In this document: piece after piece, positions 54,206 through 61,890 of the stretch
Layout: each line of letters starts with the position of its first letter
How positions within the stretch are numbered: position 1 is the stretch's first letter
Source of the DNA: Leptospiraceae bacterium
GTDB taxonomy: Bacteria; Spirochaetota; Leptospiria; Leptospirales; Leptospiraceae
Assembly (NCBI GenBank): GCA_016708435.1
Contig: JADJFV010000009.1
Span: 51,529 to 115,528 of the forward strand
Length of the DNA: 64,000 bases
Direction of reading: 5' to 3'
Program-made: the position numbers and the translations under genes
The notes under the pieces: generated by a model
The model's input: only the letters and a program-made list of their open reading frames with translations
The model's database searches: none
What the model was told of the DNA's origin: nothing

Positions 54206-54946
54206 ATGATGGAAAATAAAATTAATTTTAAGGTATATGGTAAGTTTGCGCTTTTCACTGACCCGCTTACTAGAGTTGGAGGTGAAAAATGTAGTTATCA
54301 TCTCCCAACATACGAAGCATTAAAAGGCGTGCTAAGTTCTGTTTATTGGAAACCAACTTTCATTTGGTATATTGATAAAGTGAGAGTTATGAATAGAATC
54401 AAAACTCAATCGAAATCTATTAAGCCTGTTAATTTTGCAGGAATTTATCCTAGCAAAAAAAGCCCTGATACTATGAAAGAAAAATCATTTCACGATCTAT
54501 CCATTTATAGCTATTTAGCGGATGTTGAATATCAGGTCGAGGCTCATTTTGAATGGAATCTAAAACGAGAAGATATGAAAAATGATAGAATTGATGGAAA
54601 ACATTTTGAAGTCGCGAAACGAATGATTGAAAGAGGTGGAAGAAGAGATATTTTTTTAGGAACAAGAGAATGTCAGGCTTATGTTGAACCTTGTAAATTT
54701 GGAGATGGAAAGAGTCATTTTGATGAAAGCGAAGAAATTGCTTATGGACTCATGTTTCATGGGTTTGATTATCCAGATGAACTTGGAGTCAATGAACTTC
54801 ATGCAAGATTTTGGTGGTCAAAAATGAACAACGGTTATGTTGAATTCCCTAGACCTGAAAAATGTGAGATTAGAAAAAAAGTTAAGAGTATGGCGGCTAA
54901 TCCTCCGAAATCGATTGGCTTAGATGAGGAGGGTTTAATAGAATGA
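54206..54946 (+). CDS. cas5c: Cas5c (Cas5d), type I-C Cascade subunit and crRNA-processing endoribonuclease
   Basis: 246 residues with the RAMP-type N-terminus (FKVYGKFALFTDPLTRVGG, then YHLPTYEALKGVLSSVYWKP). In I-C systems, which lack Cas6, this subunit cuts the pre-crRNA. A Lys132-His133 pair (DGKHFEVAKRM) is a plausible part of the active site, from comparison with characterised Cas5c enzymes. A C-terminal aromatic-rich segment (HARFWWSKMNNGYVEFP) fits the family. It overlaps cas8c by four bases. Confidence 0.93.
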   Translation: MMENKINFKVYGKFALFTDPLTRVGGEKCSYHLPTYEALKGVLSSVYWKPTFIWYIDKVRVMNRIKTQSKSIKPVNFAGIYPSKKSPDTMKEKSFHDLSIYSYLADVEYQVEAHFEWNLKREDMKNDRIDGKHFEVAKRMIERGGRRDIFLGTRECQAYVEPCKFGDGKSHFDESEEIAYGLMFHGFDYPDELGVNELHARFWWSKMNNGYVEFPRPEKCEIRKKVKSMAANPPKSIGLDEEGLIE

Positions 54947-56865
54947 GTTGGATTCAAAAATTATACGATACGTATGAACAATGCCAAACTAGTGTAGGCG
55001 ATCCAAATGATAGCAAGCCTTTGCTACCTATTTGTCATACAACACAAAAAGCCCAATTACAAATTATTTTAGATTCAGAAGGAAAATTCGTAAATGCGTT
55101 AGTAGTTCCTAAAAAAGAATCTCGTACTATCATTCCTTGCACTGAACTCTCCATGGGAAGAGCAAACGGAGAAGCCCCGTATCCACTCTGCGATAAATTA
55201 CAATATGTCGCAAAAGATTACTTAGAATATGGAGGTGATAAAAAACATTACCATTCTAGTTACAAAGAATTACTTTCGAAGTGGGTTAACTCTAAGTATG
55301 CGAATGAATATATTCAAGCGGTTTATCAGTATATATCTAAAGGAACCGTTATTGGGGATTTAGTTAATGCAAAAATATTGTACACGGATAATAAAGATAA
55401 GCTCATAAAAAAATGGTCTGGTGAACAAAAAGAAAAACCTGAATTATTTACCCTATTTCAAAATGAAGCATGGCAAGCGGAAGCCTTTGTAAGATGGGAA
55501 GTTCGATTATTGAAAGGCAATCCAGAAACAAAAGTATGGTTAAATAAAAAAATATGGGAAAGTTGGATTAACTATTATAAATCAACAAAATCAAATCAGT
55601 CATTATGTTATGTTTCCGGAAAAATTGATTTTAGTGCAGATAGACATCCATCAAAAATTCGAAATGATGGAGATTCTGCTCGGTTAATTTCATCCAATGA
55701 TGACAGTGGATTTACTTTTCTTGGTAGATTTTCAAATTCAAGCCAAGCTTTCAACCTAAGTTTTGAAGTTACGCAAAAAGCACATAATGCGCTACAATGG
55801 CTAATTAATAAGCAAGGTTACATTAATGGAGATGGAAATCAAGTCTTTGTTGCGTGGGCAGTTTCAGGCAAACAAATTCCAGATCCGTATTCAGATACTC
55901 TCGGTTTGTTTCCTGATGAAGAGATGAATACTGAAAGTATTTCTGCGGCAAACACAGCTCAAGTATTTGCCACAAATTTTAATAAGTTAATGGCAGGGTA
56001 TACTGTTAAACTAGGAGTAACAGAAAGTATAAATGTTATTGGTTTGGATTCTGCATCACCAGGACGATTAGCAATAATATTTTATCGAGAATTAACCGGT
56101 TCAGAATTTCTGGAAAGAATTCAAACATGGCACTCTTCATCTGCCTGGATACAAAATTATGGACAAGATTTTAAAACAAAAAAGCAGATTAGATTTATAG
56201 GGGCACCATCTCCCAAAGATATTGCTTTAATAGTTTATGGGATGCTTAAAGAGGGTGAAGGCAAATCGAAAGTAATTAAAGCGACTATTGAAAGAATTAT
56301 ACCCTGTATCATTGATGGAAACAAAATTCCATTCGATATTGTTCAATCCTGCGTGCGAAGAGTTAGCAATCGCATTTCGTTTGAAGAGATTTGGCAATGG
56401 GATAAAGCACTTGGAATTACATGTTCTATTTTTAAAAATTTTTATAGAGAGAGAGGATACAAAATGAGTCTTGAAAAAGATCGAAACACGCGGGATTATT
56501 TATATGGTCGTTTACTAGCGATAGCTGATCGAATAGAAGGATTGGCTTTATACAAAGCTGGAGAAAAAAGAGAAACAAGTGCAGCAAGATTAATGCAGCG
56601 TTTTTCAGAACAACCATTTGAAACTTGGAAAAATATCGAATTATCATTGTCCCCATATAAAGCTAGATTAGGCGGAGCTAACTTTTTTCAGAATCAAATC
56701 GATGAAATCATGGGGTTGTTCAATTCAAATGATTATCTAAATAATAACAGATTATCTGGTGAGTTTTTATTAGGGTATCATTGCCAACGGAAAGAGTTAA
56801 ATACTTATAAGGTAGATGATTCAAATACTGATGATGCACAAGTCAGTGAGAATAGTAATTCATAA
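54943..56865 (+). CDS. cas8c: Cas8c (Csd1), type I-C Cascade large subunit
   Basis: 640 residues, usual for Csd1. Family text includes CHTTQKAQLQIILDSEGKFV at the N-terminus, CYVSGKIDFSADRHPSKIRN in the middle and VFVAWAVSGKQIPDPY. The C-terminal part (about 480-620) is the helical region that in I-C also yields the small subunit Cas11c from an internal start. An internal ATG at 56464 (KMSLEKDRNTRDYLYGRLL, residues about 507 on) sits where that product would begin, but its ribosome site is GAGAGAGGATAC, which is good though unproven. It recognises the PAM and holds target DNA. Confidence 0.93.
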   Translation: MSWIQKLYDTYEQCQTSVGDPNDSKPLLPICHTTQKAQLQIILDSEGKFVNALVVPKKESRTIIPCTELSMGRANGEAPYPLCDKLQYVAKDYLEYGGDKKHYHSSYKELLSKWVNSKYANEYIQAVYQYISKGTVIGDLVNAKILYTDNKDKLIKKWSGEQKEKPELFTLFQNEAWQAEAFVRWEVRLLKGNPETKVWLNKKIWESWINYYKSTKSNQSLCYVSGKIDFSADRHPSKIRNDGDSARLISSNDDSGFTFLGRFSNSSQAFNLSFEVTQKAHNALQWLINKQGYINGDGNQVFVAWAVSGKQIPDPYSDTLGLFPDEEMNTESISAANTAQVFATNFNKLMAGYTVKLGVTESINVIGLDSASPGRLAIIFYRELTGSEFLERIQTWHSSSAWIQNYGQDFKTKKQIRFIGAPSPKDIALIVYGMLKEGEGKSKVIKATIERIIPCIIDGNKIPFDIVQSCVRRVSNRISFEEIWQWDKALGITCSIFKNFYRERGYKMSLEKDRNTRDYLYGRLLAIADRIEGLALYKAGEKRETSAARLMQRFSEQPFETWKNIELSLSPYKARLGGANFFQNQIDEIMGLFNSNDYLNNNRLSGEFLLGYHCQRKELNTYKVDDSNTDDAQVSENSNS

Positions 56866-56885
56866 AAAAAATAGGAGAGTTAAAC

Positions 56886-57840
56886 ATGGAAAGTTTAAAA
56901 AATAAAATTGATTTTGCGGTTGTCGTTAAAGTAAAAAATGCAAATCCAAATGGTGATCCATTAAATGGAAATAGACCAAGAACAAACTACGATGGTCTTG
57001 GAGAATTATCAGATGTTTGCGTTAAAAGGAAGATTCGCAATCGGCTAATAGATAACGGCTTTGATATCTTTGTTCAATCAGATGATAAGAGAAAAGATGA
57101 TTATCGAAGTTTAAGGCAACGAGCAGAAGGTGTCTTAAAGAAAGAAACCTTAAAAGATGAAAAGAAATTAAGAGAAGATGCCTGTAAACAGTGGATTGAT
57201 GTAAGAGCGTTTGGTCAAGTTTTTGCATTTGAAGGAGAAAAGAAAGAAAAGAAACCGAAAGGACAAGAGTCTGGTAATGATACAAAAGCAGAAGGTAAAG
57301 ACTCAAAAGGTGTATCGGTTGGTATTCGCGGTCCGGTGTCCATACATCCTGCATTTAGTATAAATCCTGTTAGTATAACAAGCGAACAAATTACTAAAAG
57401 CGTTAGTGGTGAAGGTGACGGGAGTAAAAGAGGCTCCGATACAATGGGAACAAAACATAGAGTTGACTTCGGTGTGTATGCTTTTTATGGAAGTATGAAT
57501 CCTCAACTCGCATCTCTTACTGGCTTTTCGGATACTGATGCGAATGCGATCAAAGAAGCACTAAGAACTCTTTTTTTGAATGATGAATCATCTGCTCGTC
57601 CTGCTGGAAGTATGGAAGTTGTAAAATTACTTTGGTGGAAACACAATAACAATAATGGTCAGTATTCAACTGCAAAAGTTCATAGATTATTAAGCGTTGA
57701 TCCGCAAACTTATGATATAAAGGTTGGTAGTCTAGATGGATTGGAATGCGAACAAATAGAAGGACTATGAAGTCCTCATCGACAAATCAAAATTAGGCGC
57801 AGGTAACCAATTCGCCAAAATAGAATTGATTGAATACTAA
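56886..57840 (+). CDS. cas7c: Cas7c (Csd2), type I-C Cascade backbone (frameshift near its 3' end)
   Basis: As read, the frame ends at 57770 after 294 residues (CEQIEGL). If one base is skipped in the GG at 57762-57763, the frame continues DYEVLIDKSKLGAGNQFAKI to a TAA at 57838-57840, which gives the normal Csd2 C-terminus and about 317 residues. The N-terminus (FAVVVKVKNANPNGDPLNGN) and the RGPVSIHPAFSINPV segment are diagnostic. Cas7c polymerises along the crRNA. A variable K/E-rich loop is seen near 120-145. The slip is probably a sequence error; real truncation would remove the last strand. Confidence 0.93.
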
Positions 57841-57851
57841 AAACAATTTCC

Positions 57852-57877
57852 CCCATTCCGGTGAATGCCGGATTGGG
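57852..57877 (+). terminator. Strong hairpin after cas7c
   Basis: CCCATTCCGG and CCGGATTGGG form a 10-bp stem with one mismatch and a six-base loop, starting 12 bases after the restored cas7c stop. There is no T-tract behind it, so it may be a factor-dependent terminator, an mRNA 3'-end stabiliser or a dispersed palindrome. It marks the end of the interference module. Confidence 0.4.
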
Positions 57878-57933
57878 CTTTAAAGGCTAATTATGATAAT
57901 ACTCATCAGTTTTCAAATGCTAGATAAATAAAA

Positions 57934-58206
57934 ATGATATTTCTACTAATTGTTTTGTTTGGTCCACTTTTGGTTGGCTTCGTTTTTACAATTATTATTT
58001 ATGCAGGCGGAATGATTATATTAGCGATTCCAGGAGTAATTGTAAGTACCTTACTTTTTGTTTTGGGCGAGGAGCTAAAAAGTAATCTACTGAAATGGAT
58101 TGCATTCATAAGTCTTGTGCTATGGATTTTATATGTGATGAAAAAGATAGATAATCGAATGAGTGAGAATATCGAAAAAAGGAGCAGAAGGAAAAGAGAA
58201 TATTAA
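57934..58206 (+). CDS. Small membrane protein (tandem copy 1)
   Basis: 90 residues: two to three hydrophobic helices (FLLIVLFGPLLVGFVFTIII, MIILAIPGVIVSTLLFVLG, WIAFISLVLWILYVM) and a basic C-terminal tail (KKIDNRMSENIEKRSRRKR). Its neighbour at 58208 is a diverged duplicate. It lies inside the cas locus, between cas7c and cas4. No known family was recognised. Confidence 0.6.
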   Translation: MIFLLIVLFGPLLVGFVFTIIIYAGGMIILAIPGVIVSTLLFVLGEELKSNLLKWIAFISLVLWILYVMKKIDNRMSENIEKRSRRKREY

Positions 58207-58207
58207 A

Positions 58208-58458
58208 ATGATATACATATTACTGCTGATTGCTTGTCCACTTCTGGTTGTATTATTTTTAGTATATCTTCTTAATATACTTTATTTTTTTGCATTAATG
58301 ACACCGGGGCTAATTGTATGTAGCCTTCTTTTTGTTTGGGGCGAGGAATTTAAGAGTCCTTTACTTATATGGCTTTCATTTATTTTTTCGTTATATGGTT
58401 CATTTATGTAATGAAAAAAATAGATAATCATATAGATGGAAAAATAAATGCGAAATAG
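58208..58458 (+). CDS. Small membrane protein (tandem copy 2, frameshifted)
   Basis: Starts MIYILLLIACPLLVVLFLVY from the ATG just after the copy-1 stop. As read it ends at 58411. Adding one T to the TTTTTT at 58383-58388 gives a tail FIFFVIWFIYVMKKIDNH ending at 58458, which matches copy 1 (IDN, MKK). GEEFKSPLLIW matches GEELKSNLLKW. The pair is a tandem duplication of a two- to three-helix protein. Confidence 0.55.
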
Positions 58459-58476
58459 TGGGTTTCGTCGTATTAG

Positions 58477-58552
58477 CGGGTTGAAATTATTCAACCCCTA
58501 CGTTTATAAATGTAATTTTTAGAACACGTAGGGGCAGAATAATTTCTGCCCG
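58477..58552. repeat. Nested palindromic element
   Basis: Two hairpins (GGGTTGAAATTATTCAACCC and GGGCAGAATAATTTCTGCCC) face each other. They are joined by a perfect nine-base inverted repeat CCCCTACGT/ACGTAGGGG. This is the same family as the GTAGGGGTTGAA hairpins at 51120 and 51603. It is probably a non-autonomous element. A single degraded copy of the 43-bp unit of the 50-kb array follows at about 58568-58607 (TTCGATGAGG, TCATTGTAA). Confidence 0.65.
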
Positions 58553-58683
58553 TATACGATAATGCAGTATTTCGATGAGGTTTATTTGCGGATAATCATT
58601 GTAAAACATGAGAATCCAGTGTGTAATTTGGGAGTGATGGGGCGAAGCTATGTAAGCTTTTATAGTTTATTTATAAGGAAATC

Positions 58684-59517
58684 ATGAATAACGAGATAGA
58701 AATTTCACCGTTGTATACTAAATTAGTGTTAGAGATAGAGGCGATTCGAAAAGAGTATTCAATTCTTTGGGAAGAGAAGGATCGATTGGAGAATCAATTG
58801 AAACCGCTACTCTTGATTAAATTCAATTTAGAATTAGGGCACACAATTTTGGCTTATATGAATATGCATTTGTATTTTTTGAAATTGAAAAGAAAGATTG
58901 AACTTTTACAGATGCATATTAATCAGAATCGACAAGTGAATATGAATGAAATCGAATCTAGTTTATATGCGGAATTTCAGGAGTGGATTAGTCAGATTTC
59001 AAAACTCGAAAAAGATATTCGTGTTGCGAGACAGACAACGTTTGATTTCCTTAAGCCCGACGATTCTATTAGGCTACAGGAGATATACCGCAAGTTAGTT
59101 CGTATATTGCATCCCGATCTAAATAAAAACATAACGGAAAATCAAAAAATCCTCTGGAATCGAGTGCAAGATGCGTATAAAAATTTGGATTTAGAAGGGT
59201 TATTGAATTTAGAAATTCTAGCTGGTAGTGAAGAACTCATATCAGAAATTTCTAGTTTAGAAGTTTTAACAAAAAAGAAAGATAAACTATGGAATCAATT
59301 TCAAATTCTCACAAAGTCAGTGGATGAGGTTAAGAAAAGTTTTCCACTCGACCTCGAAAGAGAATTAGACGATCCGGAATGGATAAAAAGAGAAAGTGGA
59401 CTTTATCAAAATAAAACAAAAGAAATTGAATCTCTGCTGCCGCAGTATGAGAAAATATACAAAGACATTCTTTTTCAACTCTATGGCTTAATGCAGGAGC
59501 ATCCCGAAAACCTATGA
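58684..59517 (+). CDS. J-domain coiled-coil protein
   Basis: 277 residues. An N-terminal coiled coil (about 10-115) precedes a J-like helix pair with the HPD tripeptide (LQEIYRKLVRILHPDLNKN, about 136-155; then NRVQDAYKNLDLEGLL). A second coiled coil spans about 185-270. HPD is the DnaK-activating motif, so it is likely a dedicated J-protein rather than DnaJ itself, lacking Gly/Phe and zinc domains. Its stop overlaps the HIRAN gene by four bases. Confidence 0.7.
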   Translation: MNNEIEISPLYTKLVLEIEAIRKEYSILWEEKDRLENQLKPLLLIKFNLELGHTILAYMNMHLYFLKLKRKIELLQMHINQNRQVNMNEIESSLYAEFQEWISQISKLEKDIRVARQTTFDFLKPDDSIRLQEIYRKLVRILHPDLNKNITENQKILWNRVQDAYKNLDLEGLLNLEILAGSEELISEISSLEVLTKKKDKLWNQFQILTKSVDEVKKSFPLDLERELDDPEWIKRESGLYQNKTKEIESLLPQYEKIYKDILFQLYGLMQEHPENL

Positions 59518-59906
59518 ATGAACTATCTAACTTTGATCCGCAAACACTACATATACTAGCGAAGTCATTTAAGGACGGTTTGCCTCTTCCTAGTATCAAA
59601 GAAATTTTTCTAATTGAATCTCATATCGCCGGAACTAGTTATCTTAACTTAGATGAAATTGAAAAATCCTTAGAGAAAGATGAATTTCTAAAACTAATGC
59701 GGCAAGCGGATAATCAACATGATTCTCTCGCCATTCTAATCTTTGATTCAAAAGGAAATAAACTAGGCTATGTTCCTCGAGACAAGAATGAAGTCATTGC
59801 AAGGCTTATGGATGCAGGCAAATTCATTTTCGGTAGACTTATTCACAAAGAGCAAGTGAATAGCTGGCTCAAATTGACTATTAAAATTTATTTAAAAGAT
59901 ATGTAA
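59514..59906 (+). CDS. HIRAN-domain protein
   Basis: 130 residues. The HIRAN fold is seen in ESHIAGTSYLNLDEIEKSLE, FLKLMRQADNQHDSLAILIF and GNKLGYVPRDKNEVIARLMD. In eukaryotic HLTF the domain grips free 3' DNA ends; bacterial HIRAN proteins are usually small and of unknown role. It is translationally coupled to the J-domain protein by ATGA. The location within a cas operon makes a DNA-end-binding role attractive but unproven. Confidence 0.75.
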   Translation: MNELSNFDPQTLHILAKSFKDGLPLPSIKEIFLIESHIAGTSYLNLDEIEKSLEKDEFLKLMRQADNQHDSLAILIFDSKGNKLGYVPRDKNEVIARLMDAGKFIFGRLIHKEQVNSWLKLTIKIYLKDM

Positions 59907-59919
59907 GGAAGGAAAAGCC

Positions 59920-60414
59920 ATGAGTAAACAAAAACTTTCAAATAAACAAAAAGCTTTTAGCTATTGTCCTCAGTGTAAATGTAAACTTTCGAATGGAAAT
60001 TTTATTGTTCTAAATGGTGGCTCTATGGTAAAAATTGGTGATAGTAAATATTCCAGTGATAACAGTTTATTACCATTTCTAAATTTAATTTGGCATGAAT
60101 ATTTACCGCAGAAAAATGAACACGGTGCGATAGAATCATCTGTATTTTTAGAAGTAACGGATAAGAAAAATCATATCCTCGGACAATTTGAATATAACTT
60201 TTGTTCTATTGAGTGTATTCGGGAATGGTTTAATTCAAAGTTAGAAGAATTGTCTTTAGCCGCAAAGGATAGAGGTTTAACTAAATTAAGAACTCGCAAG
60301 AAAAAAACTGAACAAGCTAAGAGCAATTCAATGATAGAAGCTATTTATAGAATGGGAAGTAAAATGCCGAAAGAAAATATTGATAAACTAAAAAAGAGTT
60401 ATGGAATTAAATAA
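59920..60414 (+). CDS. Zinc-finger-like protein of unknown function
   Basis: 164 residues. Two cysteine pairs, FSYCPQCKCKL near the N-terminus and FCSIECIREWF at about 95-105, look like the halves of one zinc site of the MYM/TRASH kind. The C-terminus is lysine-rich (LRTRKKKTEQAKSN). It probably binds nucleic acid or protein. It follows the HIRAN gene by 13 bases and overlaps the next gene by 14. Confidence 0.6.
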   Translation: MSKQKLSNKQKAFSYCPQCKCKLSNGNFIVLNGGSMVKIGDSKYSSDNSLLPFLNLIWHEYLPQKNEHGAIESSVFLEVTDKKNHILGQFEYNFCSIECIREWFNSKLEELSLAAKDRGLTKLRTRKKKTEQAKSNSMIEAIYRMGSKMPKENIDKLKKSYGIK

Positions 60415-60754
60415 TAAATATGTAATTTGTATGGATAATTCTGATTATCCTGTTTCACTTACAAAATATAAAATCTATGAAGTAATTCCTTCTTCCAAAA
60501 CCGAAAAAACAGGAATGCTCCGAATCATTGACGACTCCGAAGAAGACTATCTTCATGCAGCAAAGAGATTTATTCCTATAGAATCGTTTGATTATGACAA
60601 AGAAGCGGATGTAATGTATGTAAGCTTTGAAAAACCACAGAATGCAGTAAAAACATTGCCGCAAGAGGATGGAAGTCTTTGGCGATACAATGAAGAAGGA
60701 ATTTTGGTTGGAATTACTTTTATGAATTATCAAACATTAATTAACATAGTATGA
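60401..60754 (+). CDS. DUF2283 protein with N-terminal SH3-like segment
   Basis: 117 residues. The first half (YPVSLTKYKIYEVIPS...MLRIIDDSEEDYLHAAKRF) resembles a small SH3-like barrel seen in bacterial hypothetical proteins. The second half fits DUF2283 (DYDKEADVMYVSFEKPQNAV, EGILVGITFMNY). DUF2283 proteins are often next to toxin-antitoxin genes, but no toxin is obvious here. It overlaps both neighbours. Confidence 0.65.
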   Translation: MELNNKYVICMDNSDYPVSLTKYKIYEVIPSSKTEKTGMLRIIDDSEEDYLHAAKRFIPIESFDYDKEADVMYVSFEKPQNAVKTLPQEDGSLWRYNEEGILVGITFMNYQTLINIV

Positions 60755-61182
60755 AACCTAACATCGAATTAGCCCCACAAGAACAGTTATTGTTTGTTGA
60801 AAAACTTCTTACTATTTTTTTAGATAGGATATTAGGACATCCAGAAGCGTTAGTTACAGATGAATCCAGAATTTATGATTTTACTGAAAACGATATAGAT
60901 GATTCTATTGGCAAAGGAAAAAAGGCAGGGCATTATTTATTTAAGAGGCGTTGGCGAATGTGCTACCCTGATGGAAGAAAAACAGAGTTTAAAGAAGAGA
61001 TTCAGGAGCAAAAAGCAATTCACCAGCGTAAATGGATCATTCGAAAATGTAAAAGAGTCTTCGGTGTAGATATAACGGATTATTATAAAAAGGATTTTCC
61101 AATAGTTCTAAAGTATATAATGACAAAGTTATCGAAAGAAAAAGCACTAGAATTAGGTTTGATTGATAACAAAAATGTTTGA
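60751..61182 (+). CDS. Unknown protein of the cas-locus insertion
   Basis: 143 residues, not recognised. The N-terminus is helical (EQLLFVEKLLTIFLDRILGH), the middle basic and aromatic (GHYLFKRRWRMCYPDGRKTE), and the C-terminus helical (YIMTKLSKEKALELGLIDN). No membrane helix or signal is present. ATGA coupling to the DUF2283 gene shows joint translation. Confidence 0.55.
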   Translation: MKPNIELAPQEQLLFVEKLLTIFLDRILGHPEALVTDESRIYDFTENDIDDSIGKGKKAGHYLFKRRWRMCYPDGRKTEFKEEIQEQKAIHQRKWIIRKCKRVFGVDITDYYKKDFPIVLKYIMTKLSKEKALELGLIDNKNV

Positions 61183-61208
61183 ACCTTGCAAAAGTAAAGG
61201 AGTTAGGT

Positions 61209-61346
61209 ATGCTAAATTTATTACAGGAATTTAAAATAATTATAAAAGTATTGGAAGAGGAAAGGATTGATTGTGCGGTGTGTGGTGGAATGGCAAATAG
61301 CAAAGTAGATCAAGAAGACATTGAGAGGCTACAGTCAAATGGATAA
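61209..61346 (+). pseudogene. Deleted nucleotidyltransferase remnant
   Basis: 45 codons. The first 29 (LQEFKIIIKVLEEERIDCAV, then CGGMA) match the N-terminus of minimal nucleotidyltransferases of the DUF1814/AbiEii-like group. The last dozen (VDQEDIERLQ) resemble their C-terminal end. The catalytic core with its aspartates is missing, as if removed by one in-frame internal deletion. An AAGGAGTTAGGT ribosome site precedes it. The next small ORF overlaps by eight bases. Confidence 0.5.
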
Positions 61347-61500
61347 AATAGGTATGATTCCAAGCGCAGTCACAATGCGAATAGAAAAGCTTTCGCAACT
61401 AAGAGAGCTTTGCTTAGTATTAAAACAAGCTGGAAAAAAAGCTGGGCTTCACAGTGGAAAAGTGCAAGAGAATTTAAATATAAATCTACAAACGTCTTAG
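61339..61500 (+). CDS. Small partner protein of the nucleotidyltransferase remnant
   Basis: 53 residues (AVTMRIEKLSQLRELCLVLKQAGKK). Short helical proteins with this SQLRxLC pattern are commonly found directly behind minimal nucleotidyltransferases. It overlaps the remnant and probably lost its partner. The function is unknown; the call rests on context and pattern memory. Confidence 0.45.
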   Translation: MDKIGMIPSAVTMRIEKLSQLRELCLVLKQAGKKAGLHSGKVQENLNINLQTS

Positions 61501-61542
61501 TGAATTCAATTTATTAATCACACCAAAATAAGCATTTAGCAA

Positions 61543-61571
61543 TTGACAGATAAAATATAATATTATAAAAT
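61543..61571 (+). promoter_or_regulatory. Sigma-70-type promoter ahead of the small membrane pair and cas4-cas1-cas2
   Basis: TTGACA (61543-61548), 17 bases, TAAAAT (61566-61571). A GAGGAG ribosome site follows at about 61577 and the ATG at 61593. The perfect -35, ideal spacing and AT-rich surroundings make it the best housekeeping-type promoter in the region. It would let the adaptation genes be expressed independently of cas3-cas7c. Confidence 0.55.
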
Positions 61572-61592
61572 TAAACGAGGAGACGACAAACT

Positions 61593-61727
61593 ATGGATAT
61601 AGAAAGATTCTTATTGACTTGGGGAATTAGCTCATTTTTATTTTTTATTTTCTTAACTCTTTTAAAGCGATGGATAACAAAAATCGTAAAGAATGAACTA
61701 GATAAACATTCGCATGAAAACCGATAG
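61593..61727 (+). CDS. Small single-helix membrane protein upstream of cas4
   Basis: 44 residues: MDIERFLLTWGISSFLFFIF starts a single membrane helix (about 6-25), followed by a basic amphipathic tail (KRWITKIVKNELDKHSHENR). A strong GAGGAG ribosome site is present. It overlaps the next small membrane ORF by 14 bases. Length and layout recall small toxin or holin-like proteins, but this is only a resemblance. Confidence 0.5.
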   Translation: MDIERFLLTWGISSFLFFIFLTLLKRWITKIVKNELDKHSHENR

Positions 61728-61890
61728 AAGTGAAATTTTACTGAGATTACTGATTGCTATTCTTTTGGGATTGGTTGTCGCTTATATAAGTTTGAATAAT
61801 GAAACCAAAGTTTATGCTGATATAATTATCATAGTGACAGGAATCGCAAGTTTTGTTCTATATATTTGGGAAAAGTTAAAAGGTGAATAA
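61714..61890 (+). CDS. Small two-helix membrane protein overlapping cas4
   Basis: 58 residues with two hydrophobic helices (LLRLLIAILLGLVVAYISL and ADIIIIVTGIASFVLYIW) and a short charged end (EKLKGE). It overlaps the previous ORF by 14 bases and the GTG start of cas4 by eight, so all three are translationally coupled. The function is unknown. Confidence 0.5.
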   Translation: MKTDRSEILLRLLIAILLGLVVAYISLNNETKVYADIIIIVTGIASFVLYIWEKLKGE

